From contig JARKPB010000008.1 of assembly GCA_029975475.1 (NCBI GenBank), positions 434,001-498,000 of the forward strand: DNA of 64,000 nt, read 5' to 3'. Under the pieces are notes generated by a model. It saw only the letters and a program-made list of their open reading frames with translations. It made no database searches and had not been told where the DNA came from. The position numbers and the translations under genes are program-made. Below, one piece after another: positions 17,787-26,482 of this stretch; position 1 is the first letter of the stretch; each line of letters starts with the position of its first letter. Source of the DNA: Anaerolineaceae bacterium. Its GTDB lineage: Bacteria > Chloroflexota > Anaerolineae > Anaerolineales > Anaerolineaceae.

Positions 17787-19691
17787 CTAGTCCCTTTCAA
17801 ATTCCCACGTGGTGATCGAGCAGGCTGGTAAAATTCCGCTGGCCTCCGGGTATTTCCAGCCCGGCATTTGTGCGGGGGAAATCTTGCATTGGTCAGGCGC
17901 ATCCAGCGTGTTGGCGGACTGCGGCGTCGGCGCGGTCATCTGTCGGGCGCGAACTGGCTGCAGATCTTGCGCGCCAGTCAGCCGCACCGTGACCTTTACC
18001 TTCTGATCAGGGCTGCGGTTAATCAACCCGATGGTCAGGCGCGATCCATCTATGGAGCGTGTGGCAGTCATGTCCAGCACAGGAACACCGCTGCGGGCGG
18101 TAATGTTTTCTCCCAACCCCTGGCAGGCGAACACCGGGCTCTCCACCCTGACCCGCAGCGCCAGCGGCTGCATGGAGCGGTAGAGCAGGAAGGGGTAATA
18201 CATGCTCGTGGCCGCGGCCCGGGTTGAGTCGGTGACAATCAGCGGAAGCACATTGACGAGCTGGGCGAGATTGGCCATTCCCAGCGATTGACACTGGCGG
18301 TGAAACACATTCAGCATCCCCGCGCAGTAAAGCGCATCGCGCATCGTATAGACGACCTGATGCATGCTGGCCGCTTGGGGCGGCGGGGTTAGCCACAGGT
18401 TCCATTCATCCAGGGCAATTTTGATCGGGCGTGTCTTCTGATGCGCTTGAATCTGGGCTGCCATGCGCTGGATCATTTCTTCCACGTCCAGCGGTGCTGC
18501 GGTTACAGTCTTATGCAGCTCGTCCGGATCGTAGGTTTCCAGCCAGCCGCTTTGGTCGGGCTGATACACGTGAAAAGAAAGCAGATCAATCTCTTCGGCG
18601 CAGGTTTGCAGCACGGCCTGATTCCAGAGTCGGCCGCGGTCATCCGGCGCGTCTGAAAGGACCGTGTCGCCCACAGCGATATTCTCAATTGTTGGGTCAA
18701 CCGCCCGCATTTCCGCGATGAAGGCTCGCAGACGCTGCGCGTATTTGTCGGCAGACGTTGTGCCGATCTGCCAGGCTCCCCAGACTTCATTGCCAACCCC
18801 CCAGAGGCGGATACAATAGGGCTCGAGCGTCCCGTTCTTTGCCCGCCGTTTTCCCTGCGCGCTGCTGGCCGGTTCGTTGCAGTACGCCACCCAGCGCGCG
18901 GCTTCATCCGGGGTGCCGGAACCGTCGTTGACGGTGATATACGCTTCTGTGCCAAGCCGGCGGACAAACGCCATAAATTCATCTGTTCCAACCTGGTTGC
19001 TCTCCCAGGCGTTCCAGGCCTGGTCAAAGCGCTTAGGGCGCTGGTCCCGCGGACCGATGCCGTCTTCCCAGTGATACCCGCTGGCAAAGTTTCCTCCAGG
19101 ATAGCGGATGACCGGCGGTTTCAAGGCGTGGATCAGCTGGTAAGTGTCCTCTCGCAGCGCTGTGCCGTCCGGGTTCCAAATCCCGTCATAAATACAGCGT
19201 TCCAGATGTTCAATGAACTGGCCGTAGACCCGGGGAGAGATTTCACCGATGACATCTTCGATATTCAGATCAGCGCTCGCGGTCAGGGCAGGGCGCAGGC
19301 CTCCGGGCAGTTTCAGGCGCGGTAGTTTTAGCGCGGCCTTTTTCTTTTGCCTGGTGTTGTAGGTAAAGCTGACTTCGCCGATTTCTACCGTTGTCAGGGT
19401 CATTCCTAACTGTACGGGCAGGGGAAATCCGTGGATCCGAACCGTGATCACGGCGCCAAACGGTATTTTGAAAGGGTGCTGCGGATCAATATCCGCCGCC
19501 TTGAACGTCTGGTTTTCCAGTTCAAAGGTAACATCATGCGGGGGAATGGTTTTCCCGTCCGCCTGGATGGCGATGTGATGTAATGTGCCCGGGGCAAAGG
19601 TATTGCACAAGCGAAAGATAAATCCATCCGCTGAGGGGTTCAGGCTGTCAGGCACAATCAATTTTCTCAGGATGAACTCCGGGACTGCCAT
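17787..19691 (-). CDS. GH51-family alpha-L-arabinofuranosidase
   Basis: A 634-residue glycoside hydrolase releasing arabinofuranosyl side groups. The catalytic barrel starts at about residue 140 with ISPRVYGQFIEHL, a GH51 hallmark. Glu302 in GVGNEVWG is the acid/base and Glu429 in ALDEWNLW the nucleophile. A C-terminal beta domain follows about residue 500. The first 130 residues are an additional beta-rich domain not found in the standard enzyme of about 500 residues. No signal peptide is present, so it acts inside the cell on imported oligosaccharides. It is flanked within a tight operon by GH31 and an alpha/beta hydrolase. Confidence 0.9.
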   Translation of the reverse strand: MAVPEFILRKLIVPDSLNPSADGFIFRLCNTFAPGTLHHIAIQADGKTIPPHDVTFELENQTFKAADIDPQHPFKIPFGAVITVRIHGFPLPVQLGMTLTTVEIGEVSFTYNTRQKKKAALKLPRLKLPGGLRPALTASADLNIEDVIGEISPRVYGQFIEHLERCIYDGIWNPDGTALREDTYQLIHALKPPVIRYPGGNFASGYHWEDGIGPRDQRPKRFDQAWNAWESNQVGTDEFMAFVRRLGTEAYITVNDGSGTPDEAARWVAYCNEPASSAQGKRRAKNGTLEPYCIRLWGVGNEVWGAWQIGTTSADKYAQRLRAFIAEMRAVDPTIENIAVGDTVLSDAPDDRGRLWNQAVLQTCAEEIDLLSFHVYQPDQSGWLETYDPDELHKTVTAAPLDVEEMIQRMAAQIQAHQKTRPIKIALDEWNLWLTPPPQAASMHQVVYTMRDALYCAGMLNVFHRQCQSLGMANLAQLVNVLPLIVTDSTRAAATSMYYPFLLYRSMQPLALRVRVESPVFACQGLGENITARSGVPVLDMTATRSIDGSRLTIGLINRSPDQKVKVTVRLTGAQDLQPVRARQMTAPTPQSANTLDAPDQCKISPAQMPGWKYPEASGILPACSITTWEFERD

Positions 19692-19693
19692 GT

Positions 19694-21973
19694 TTATTCC
19701 TCCGTTTGAATCGGGATTGCGATATTGGTCTGGAGCGGTTGGGTAAACTGGAGCGTAAACTGGCCGTTTTGAGGGTCATAAACGGCCGATTCGACCAGCG
19801 GTTGAGGCTGCACCCGGGCTGGCTGTTTCATTCCGTGAAGTATCAGCGCGACTTTGCGGTGAGGCTCCTGAAGGAGAATTTCAGCTTTGGCAGCCTGCGC
19901 GCGAAAATTCCAGCCCGCTGGCTGCTTTTCAATCTCGTAGCTGCACCAGGACGCCTGGGCGCGCTGGTAAGCGCGCGTGCAGCCGTCCTCATCCGCGAAA
20001 TCGAATCTGGCGGAATACGGCGGCCAGAGGTGAAGCTCGAGCGGATCAAATTTGTGGCCGTCCGGGATGAATTGAAGGTCAGAACCAAGCGGCAGGAAAT
20101 ATCCGCCGCGAACGAAAAGGGGCAGTTGATCCAGAGGAGCGGGCACCTCGCATACAACCGGCCCTTGATAATGGGCGCCGGTCCAGAAATCGTACCAGTC
20201 TCCAGCGGGGAATCGAACCGTGCGCGTACGCGCGCCGGATTCCAGAACCGGAGCTGCCAGTAATGCTGATCCCAGCATCAGTTGATCATCGCAATCCAGG
20301 AGTGAGGGTTCTCCTGGAAATTCCAGGAACATGGGGCGGGCGATGGGGCAGCCGGTCAGGTATGCCTGCCAGGCGAGGGTGTTCAGGTAGGGCAGGAGCC
20401 GGTACCGCAAAGAAAGATGCCGTTTGAAATTCTCTTCGGCTTCTTCTCCGTATGCCCAGGGAAAGCGGGTCGCGTCCACCGCGGGCGGACGCAGGAAGTA
20501 GCGCATGACGGGAGAGAGTATGCCAATCTGGACGCCGCGCATGTGCGTTTCCAGGGTCGTTTTCCCATCCAGCCCGAAGGTATCGGCGGTCCAGTAGCTA
20601 AAACCGGCCAGACTCATATTCAGACCTGCACGCAAAGCGCGCCGCATATCTCCGAATGATGATTTTTGATCGCCCAAAAACAACGCGGGGTAGCGCTGGG
20701 AACCAGCCCAGGCCGAACGGGCGTAGATGAGCGCACGGCGGTCATCCAGCGACTGCATACCCTCATAAATAGCCCGGGAATAATAAAAACCGTAGAGGTT
20801 GTGCGCCTCTCGGCCGTCCATTCCGTTCCAGGTCCGGGCGTCGGATGGCAGGTACTCACCGTCGTCGTTTTTGAAGAATGACACTCCCTGCTGGTAAAGC
20901 GGCTGCAAAGATTCATTCCACCAGGCGCAGGCTTCGGGACAGGTGAAGTCAAGCATCCCTCCGCCGCCAAACCACCAGGAGGCGTTCGCGTGAGCGAAAT
21001 AGCCTTTATCCCTTGCAAACGCGTACCGATCCAGCGCGCGTTCATCCCGGTAAAATTCACCCGGGGTCACATTTCCGACCAGGACCTGCAGGAGCGCTTT
21101 CTTTATCCAGTCATTGCGGCAATTGACAAAGGGCGTGAAAATCAAACCGGTTTTTATTCCGTCTGATTTCAGCCGCGCGAGCAGGCCGGCTGGATCGGGG
21201 AAAAGCGAGGGGCGCCAGTGAAAATTGTGAAATTTTTCTTCCCAGTGGTAATCCAGGATGACCGCGTCCAGCGGGATCTTGCGCTGGCGGTGCTGACGGA
21301 CGGATGCTTCGACGATTTGTTGATTTTCCTGAGGATAGGAAGTGACCCAGAGACCGAATGCCCAGCGCGGGAGGAGCGGCGGCCGGCCAGTGATTTGCGT
21401 ATAGACATCAACAAGGGTTTTATAGTCTCCGGCGTTGATCAGAATCAGGTCAGCGTTGCCTTTAACGAACCGGGCTTTTAACCCCCGGTCTGGATAGAAG
21501 GATATCCTGGCCGGGTAGCTGTTGAGCAGAAAAGCGGCGTAGCCGCGGCTGCTGATGAAAAAAGGGATGGTTGAATAAGTCTGGCGCCCCTGCAGCAGCG
21601 CCGGAGACTCGCGGCAGGTCAGGTTGATGTGACCGCTGCGGCGTGAGAAGCCGTTAAACCATTCTCCAAATCCAAAAAACCGCTCTTCAAGCGCGCCGGA
21701 AAATCGAATTGTAACTGCCCCATGCTTCTCTTGTCTGGAGTCTAGGGCGAGCTGGCCGCCTCTGATTAATTCGACAGAAAGTGTGTTGCCGAATTCGGAG
21801 GTGGAAAACGCCGGCCTGAATTCAACCGGAATTCCGGGAAGAAGGACATCCTGAAGCCAGGGCGGATCTGCGGGACAGGTCCCGTCAGGAAGCGCAGCGG
21901 TTAAACGTACTGCGTTCGGGTGCAGCCAGATTGTCCGCCAGTGCTGTGCCCGGGGGGCGGCGCTTTCCGTCAT
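19694..21973 (-). CDS. GH31-family alpha-glycosidase, YicI-like (probable alpha-xylosidase)
   Basis: A 759-residue GH31 enzyme. The nucleophile Asp370 lies in FFKNDDGEYLP, aligning with the KTDFGE motif of alpha-xylosidase YicI, and the acid/base Asp435 lies in LFLGDQKSS. GLWVTSYP, DYHWEEKFHNF and SLAGFSYWTAD are other family blocks. The order is an N-terminal beta domain, barrel, then C-terminal beta domains. It lacks a signal peptide. The Lys in the nucleophile motif favours an alpha-xylosidase over an alpha-glucosidase (which has WxDMNE), but substrate is inferred. It starts within the stop codon of the MFS gene, so the two are translationally coupled. Confidence 0.88.
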   Translation of the reverse strand: MTESAAPRAQHWRTIWLHPNAVRLTAALPDGTCPADPPWLQDVLLPGIPVEFRPAFSTSEFGNTLSVELIRGGQLALDSRQEKHGAVTIRFSGALEERFFGFGEWFNGFSRRSGHINLTCRESPALLQGRQTYSTIPFFISSRGYAAFLLNSYPARISFYPDRGLKARFVKGNADLILINAGDYKTLVDVYTQITGRPPLLPRWAFGLWVTSYPQENQQIVEASVRQHRQRKIPLDAVILDYHWEEKFHNFHWRPSLFPDPAGLLARLKSDGIKTGLIFTPFVNCRNDWIKKALLQVLVGNVTPGEFYRDERALDRYAFARDKGYFAHANASWWFGGGGMLDFTCPEACAWWNESLQPLYQQGVSFFKNDDGEYLPSDARTWNGMDGREAHNLYGFYYSRAIYEGMQSLDDRRALIYARSAWAGSQRYPALFLGDQKSSFGDMRRALRAGLNMSLAGFSYWTADTFGLDGKTTLETHMRGVQIGILSPVMRYFLRPPAVDATRFPWAYGEEAEENFKRHLSLRYRLLPYLNTLAWQAYLTGCPIARPMFLEFPGEPSLLDCDDQLMLGSALLAAPVLESGARTRTVRFPAGDWYDFWTGAHYQGPVVCEVPAPLDQLPLFVRGGYFLPLGSDLQFIPDGHKFDPLELHLWPPYSARFDFADEDGCTRAYQRAQASWCSYEIEKQPAGWNFRAQAAKAEILLQEPHRKVALILHGMKQPARVQPQPLVESAVYDPQNGQFTLQFTQPLQTNIAIPIQTEE

Positions 21974-23250
21974 TTTTCCTCATCAACCGGGGAACTGGTT
22001 CGGGTTTCGCGGGCGCGCAGCAGCGGCAGCGCGGCCAGCAGAGTGGCGATCCCACCAGCCTGGAACACCAGAGGGGGCGGCACAAATCCTGGTTGCCCAT
22101 CCAAAATTATCGGCGCGCCAAAGGTGGTGGAAATCCACGAGCCGATCAGCGGCCCGGGGATCATCGTAAAGGCGACTGAAAAAAGGATCACATATCCGGC
22201 GAACTGACCGCGCTTATCCTCAGGGAACAGATCTTTCACCCAGGTTGTGGTGGCGATCGTCCACCCAGAAATCGGCGCTACCCAGAGAATGCCGGTGATC
22301 ACCAGGAGCGGGTACGACCGGCTGAAAGAAAACAGCAGCAATCCCACCGCTTCAGCTACCACCATCATTAAGGCAACCTTCCGCCTGCCGATGCGGTCGG
22401 TCAGTAAACCAAATGGATAGGCTGTGCCAATCCCGCCAATCAGGATGGCGATAAAAACCAGGATCGAGGATTGCAGGGTCGGAATTTTAAGGTGGTGGTT
22501 CAGGTAGATGAGCAGATACGGGAAAAAGATCTGCTGCGCGATTCCCCAGAGCGTGATCGCAAAAAGGACCTGCAGCAGGTCTTTTTGACGCTTTAAGGTC
22601 TGCCATTGAAAGGTGGAGGTAATTTGAGACCAGTAGCTGCCTTGAACCGGCTCTGCGGGTCGGTTTTCCTGAATCAAGACGGCGGAAAGCAAACCCAGAA
22701 TAAACACCATCCCGCCGATCAAATAGAAAAATGCGTTGTAACCGACCCCTTCGATAATAAAACCGGCCCCGCCGTATACGATCAACAGCGCCACCCAGGT
22801 CAGAATTTGGAGCACGCCCATTACCCTGCCGCGGTTGCAGACGGTGGTGATATCGGTAACATAGGCGTGGAATACGCTGTCATTGGCTGATGAGCCAAAA
22901 AAAGTCATGGCGCAGTCGAATAAAATCGCCAGAAAGATCGCCAGACCGACCGGCTTAAAGAAGGCGGCGGTGGGGAAAGCGGCGGTCGTGATCCCCCAGG
23001 CGAGATAGCCGATCAGCAGAAACGGCTTGCGGCCCCAGCGGTGGCGCAGACGGTCAGAGAGCGCGCCCATAAAGATACTGGCAAAGGTGGCGGTTAATGC
23101 GCTGGCGGCCACCATCCAGGATATCGGACGCGGGTCCGGGGTGATGTTGTTGTACATAAAAGTATTAAAAAATTGGTTTTCCACCCCCCAGGCCAGCGAA
23201 CCAAGAAAACCCAGGGTGATGATCACAAACCAGGTCCGTTTGCTTAACAT
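21970..23250 (-). CDS. MFS transporter, probably for sugars or oligosaccharides
   Basis: A 426-residue membrane protein with about 12 hydrophobic segments. The loop after helix 2 has GALSDRLRHRWGRKP, the cytoplasmic signature of the major facilitator family, and a second copy is GLLTDRIGRRKV in the second half. Placement between a sugar kinase and two glycosidases suggests uptake of an arabinose- or xylose-containing oligosaccharide, driven by protons or sodium. The ATG at 23250 overlaps the kinase stop by 7 bases, and its own stop overlaps the GH31 start by 4. Confidence 0.85.
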   Translation of the reverse strand: MLSKRTWFVIITLGFLGSLAWGVENQFFNTFMYNNITPDPRPISWMVAASALTATFASIFMGALSDRLRHRWGRKPFLLIGYLAWGITTAAFPTAAFFKPVGLAIFLAILFDCAMTFFGSSANDSVFHAYVTDITTVCNRGRVMGVLQILTWVALLIVYGGAGFIIEGVGYNAFFYLIGGMVFILGLLSAVLIQENRPAEPVQGSYWSQITSTFQWQTLKRQKDLLQVLFAITLWGIAQQIFFPYLLIYLNHHLKIPTLQSSILVFIAILIGGIGTAYPFGLLTDRIGRRKVALMMVVAEAVGLLLFSFSRSYPLLVITGILWVAPISGWTIATTTWVKDLFPEDKRGQFAGYVILFSVAFTMIPGPLIGSWISTTFGAPIILDGQPGFVPPPLVFQAGGIATLLAALPLLRARETRTSSPVDEEK

Positions 23251-24164
23251 GGTTTCACCTCATTTGCAGCAGTGTCAAAAGCCTGTTTCGCCATGGCGAC
23301 ACAACCGAGTATGCCGGCTTTACTTCCCAGGCCGGGCGCGACGATATAAGCATCCATCTCATTCAAAATGCGGGGAGACTGCACGTAACCGTTGAGCATC
23401 TGAAGCGTTTCTTTTCGAATTAGCGGAAACATCCCCGTCTGACTCATCACCCCGCCTCCCAGAATAATCCGCTGCGGTGAAAAGCAGACGATGAACACCC
23501 ATAAAGCCTGAGCCAGATAATGGGCTTCCAGCCGCCAGGCGGGGTGATCCGCGGGGAGATACTCGGCCCGGCTTCCCCAGCGGCGTTCCATCGCCGGCCC
23601 GGCCGCGAGGCCTTCCAGGCAGTCGCCGTGGAAAGGGCACATGCCGGTAAACGGATCGTTTTGCGGGTCGCGGCGAAGAGGGATATGTCCTAATTCCGGA
23701 TGCACCAGGCCGCGAAGCGGTTTTCCATCCGCGATCACCCCTCCGCCAATCCCGGTACCAACCGTCAGGTAAATTAACGATTTCAGGCCGTTTCCAGCTC
23801 CCCAGGTCAACTCGCCAACGGCCGCGGCTGTGACGTCCAGATCGAACACCATGGGCAGCATCAATTCATTTTTCAAGATTTGAAGCAGGGGCACATTTTG
23901 CCAGCCCGGCTTTGGGGTCGAGGTTACCGAACCAAAAGCTGGCGATTGCGGGTCCAGGTCAACCGGGCCAAACGATCCCAGGCCGATCGCTGCGGGCTCA
24001 AGGCCGGCTTTTTTCTGCTCCTTAAAAAAATTCACAACCTGTTCCAGGGATTGTTCCGGGCTGGTTGTGGGTATGGTGATCGAAGCGCGAATATCATTCG
24101 GATGGCTGGCGATCATACAGTTGATTTTGGTTCCGCCAGTCTCAATACCGCCGTATAGGGTCAT
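23244..24164 (-). CDS. ROK-family sugar kinase (fructokinase-like)
   Basis: A 306-residue kinase. The phosphate loop is GGIETGGTKI at the N-terminus; the catalytic Asp is in FDLDVTAAAVGE; TVGTGIGGGVI is the second family motif; and HPELGHIPLRR with CPFHGDCLEG gives the ROK zinc site (His and three Cys). The CPFHGDCLEG form is typical of the ROK fructokinase branch. It should phosphorylate a hexose released by the operon's glycosidases or taken up by the MFS protein. It is the first gene of the leftward operon. I chose ATG at 24164, with AGAGGTG upstream. Confidence 0.88.
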   Translation of the reverse strand: MTLYGGIETGGTKINCMIASHPNDIRASITIPTTSPEQSLEQVVNFFKEQKKAGLEPAAIGLGSFGPVDLDPQSPAFGSVTSTPKPGWQNVPLLQILKNELMLPMVFDLDVTAAAVGELTWGAGNGLKSLIYLTVGTGIGGGVIADGKPLRGLVHPELGHIPLRRDPQNDPFTGMCPFHGDCLEGLAAGPAMERRWGSRAEYLPADHPAWRLEAHYLAQALWVFIVCFSPQRIILGGGVMSQTGMFPLIRKETLQMLNGYVQSPRILNEMDAYIVAPGLGSKAGILGCVAMAKQAFDTAANEVKPC

Positions 24165-24220
24165 AGGCACCTCTGGGAAAAGACTGGATTAACTATAGCA
24201 CAACCCGCGTTAAGGATAAT

Positions 24221-24249
24221 TTCGAGCGCGGTGTAAAATACAGTATAAT
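24221..24249 (+). promoter_or_regulatory. candidate promoter of the serine palmitoyltransferase-like gene
   Basis: TTCGAG (24221-24226) and TATAAT (24244-24249) are 17 bases apart, about 90 bases upstream of the start codon. The -10 is perfect, the -35 weak. Confidence 0.45.
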
Positions 24250-24340
24250 GTTTTAATTGTTTGCAAGTCAGGCTGCAGAAGATTATTTTTGACGGCACGC
24301 CAATTTATCCTTTATCCATCCAGCGAGGAGTAAATTTATC

Positions 24341-25519
24341 ATGGATATTTTTGCAAAGTGTGCGACCTTCACCGATGCGCGTGAAGCCATTGCGGCAGGC
24401 TTCTACCCTTACTTCATTCCCTTGAATGAAAATGAAGGCACCGAGGTGGTCTATAAGGGCCAGCGGTTGATTATGTGCGGATCAAACAATTACCTGGGTT
24501 TGACCACTCACCCGAAAGTGCGAGAAGCGGCCGTTAAAGCCGTAGAGCGGTACGGAACCAGCTGCACGGGCTCGCGCTTTTTGAATGGTACCCTGGCAAT
24601 GCACGAACAATTAGAGCATGAACTGGCAGATTGGGTCGGGAAGGAAGCTGCCCTGGTCTTCTCGACCGGTATGCAAAGCAATCTCGGCACGATCAGCGCG
24701 CTGGTCGGCCGGGATGATGTGGTGATCCTGGATAAAGATGACCACGCTTCCATTGTGGATGGTGCGCGTCTTGGATACGGCAAGATTGAACGTTTTCGCC
24801 ACAACGATCTGGATCATCTGGAGCGGGTTTTAAAGTCCATCCCGGATACTGTTGGAAAGCTGCTGGTTGTGGACGGCATGTTTAGCATGGAAGGCGACCT
24901 CGCCCCGCTGCCGGAGCTATGCCCGCTGGCGAAAAAGTACGGCGCGCGCGTCATGGTTGACGACGCTCACGGGATGGGTGTGCTGGGCGGCGGGCACGGC
25001 ACGGCGGCTGAACTGGGCGTTACCGATCAGGTGGATCTAATTATGTCAACGTTCAGTAAGTCCTTTGCTTCGCTGGGCGGTTTTGTGGCTGGCGATGATG
25101 ACGTGATCCATTACATCAAGCACCACGCGCGCGCATTAATCTTTAGCGCCAGCATCCCACCAGCGAACGCCGCGGCCGCCCTGGCTGCCTTGCAGGTCAT
25201 GCGAGAAGAACCGCAGCGGGCGGCCCGCGTCATCGAAGTGGCGGAGATGATGCGCAAGGGCTACCGCGAGATGGGCTTTAACATTGGCGCGTCCACCACG
25301 CCGGTGGTGCCGATCATCATCGGCGATGATATGCTCACCTTCACATTCTGGAAGCGTCTGTTTGAAGAAGGGGTCTTTGTCAACCCGGTGATCTCGCCGG
25401 CTGTCTCGCCCGGGCATCAGCTGCTACGCACCAGCTATATGGCGACCCACACCAACGAGCAGATGCATAAAGTACTGGATATCTTCTGCAAAGTTGGCAA
25501 AGAACTTGGCGTCATTTGA
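24341..25519 (+). CDS. alpha-oxoamine synthase, serine palmitoyltransferase-like
   Basis: A 392-residue PLP enzyme that condenses an amino acid with an acyl-CoA. Lys240 in STFSKSFASLGGF holds the cofactor; DDAHGMGVLG gives the ring-binding Asp; GSNNYLGLT and GSRFLNGTLAMHE are family blocks. The N-terminal YPYF..L, the SMEGDLAPLPEL segment and FVNPVISPAVSPG resemble bacterial serine palmitoyltransferases from Bacteroidetes more than KBL (glycine C-acetyltransferase) or BioF. The product could thus be a 3-keto-sphinganine-type long-chain base. Threonine breakdown is the main alternative. It is a single gene with a good GAGGAG site and a terminator. Confidence 0.75.
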   Translation: MDIFAKCATFTDAREAIAAGFYPYFIPLNENEGTEVVYKGQRLIMCGSNNYLGLTTHPKVREAAVKAVERYGTSCTGSRFLNGTLAMHEQLEHELADWVGKEAALVFSTGMQSNLGTISALVGRDDVVILDKDDHASIVDGARLGYGKIERFRHNDLDHLERVLKSIPDTVGKLLVVDGMFSMEGDLAPLPELCPLAKKYGARVMVDDAHGMGVLGGGHGTAAELGVTDQVDLIMSTFSKSFASLGGFVAGDDDVIHYIKHHARALIFSASIPPANAAAALAALQVMREEPQRAARVIEVAEMMRKGYREMGFNIGASTTPVVPIIIGDDMLTFTFWKRLFEEGVFVNPVISPAVSPGHQLLRTSYMATHTNEQMHKVLDIFCKVGKELGVI

Positions 25520-25523
25520 AGAT

Positions 25524-25555
25524 AAAAACCTCCGCTTGACCGAGCGGAGGTTTTA
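25524..25555. terminator. bidirectional rho-independent terminator
   Basis: AAAACCTCCGCT pairs with AGCGGAGGTTTT, giving A/T runs on both sides. It sits between the rightward synthase gene and the leftward degV-like gene. Confidence 0.85.
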
Positions 25556-25565
25556 TTTCATCACC

Positions 25566-26402
25566 TTATTTCAGGGAGTAGATAATTCCCAGCGTGTCTG
25601 GTCCGCAGTGGCTGGCGATGACGGCGCCAGCGTTGGTGATTAAGACCTCCTCAAAGGGAGCGAGCGCGAGCAGTTCTTGTTTAATCGCCTCGGCTTCCTC
25701 CACCGTGCCGGTGTGGGTGACAAAGATGCGGTGAAGATCTACATTCGCGAGGTCTTTTTTGAGAATTTGCACCAGGCGGTGCTGGGCTTTTTTCCGCGTA
25801 CCGCTCACTTTATCTTTAACTCCCAGGGTGCCGTCCTGACGGACTTCAATCACCGGGCGGATTTTCAAAATTGAACCAACCAGCGCTTGCATGGCTGTGC
25901 ACCGCCCGCCTTTGTATAAATAATCCATCGTATCTATGACAAAGTAGCAGCGGACATTTTGCTTCTCATTTTCCAGCCGCTGCACGATTTCTTCTGCGCC
26001 AAGACCCTGCTCGAGAAGTTCGCAGGCTTTCAACACCTGAATTCCGATTCCAGTGGACAGATTGGCTGAATCAATCACATGAACTTTTTTCTTGGAAGCT
26101 TCGGCGGCCAGGATTGCGGATTGATAAGTGGCCGATAATTTCGCGCCAATCCCCATATAAATAATTTCATCAGCCGGAGAAGCATTAAAAAATGCGGTAA
26201 AGTCTGCCACGGACGGTGCCGATGTCTTAGGCAGTATTCCGAGTTCTTCAACGGATTGAAATAACCGCGGCACATCAATTTCGACCAGGTCTTTATAGGA
26301 TGTTTCACCAATAATGACCTGCAGCGGGATAAAACGCAGCCCGTAGCGGGACATCAGCGGTTGGTTGAGATCAGCGGTGGAATCGGTAACTATTTCAATC
26401 AT
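25566..26402 (-). CDS. DegV-family fatty-acid-binding protein
   Basis: A 278-residue protein with the DegV N-terminal signature IVTDSTADL, the second-domain block IYMGIGAKLSATYQSA (the Ser near residue 93 binds the fatty acid carboxylate in homologues), MDYLYKGGRC and the C-terminal GPDTLGI. DegV/FakB proteins present fatty acids to the FakA kinase for phospholipid synthesis, but FakA is not in this window, so the fatty-acid kinase role is inferred from family only. ATG at 26402 follows GGAAAGG. It diverges from the HAD-like gene. Confidence 0.9.
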   Translation of the reverse strand: MIEIVTDSTADLNQPLMSRYGLRFIPLQVIIGETSYKDLVEIDVPRLFQSVEELGILPKTSAPSVADFTAFFNASPADEIIYMGIGAKLSATYQSAILAAEASKKKVHVIDSANLSTGIGIQVLKACELLEQGLGAEEIVQRLENEKQNVRCYFVIDTMDYLYKGGRCTAMQALVGSILKIRPVIEVRQDGTLGVKDKVSGTRKKAQHRLVQILKKDLANVDLHRIFVTHTGTVEEAEAIKQELLALAPFEEVLITNAGAVIASHCGPDTLGIIYSLK

Positions 26403-26482
26403 TGCGGCCTTTCCTTCAGAGGACTGATACAATGGAAGTATAAAAGCAAATTATACCGGAAAGTCAGAGATAATCACATAAG

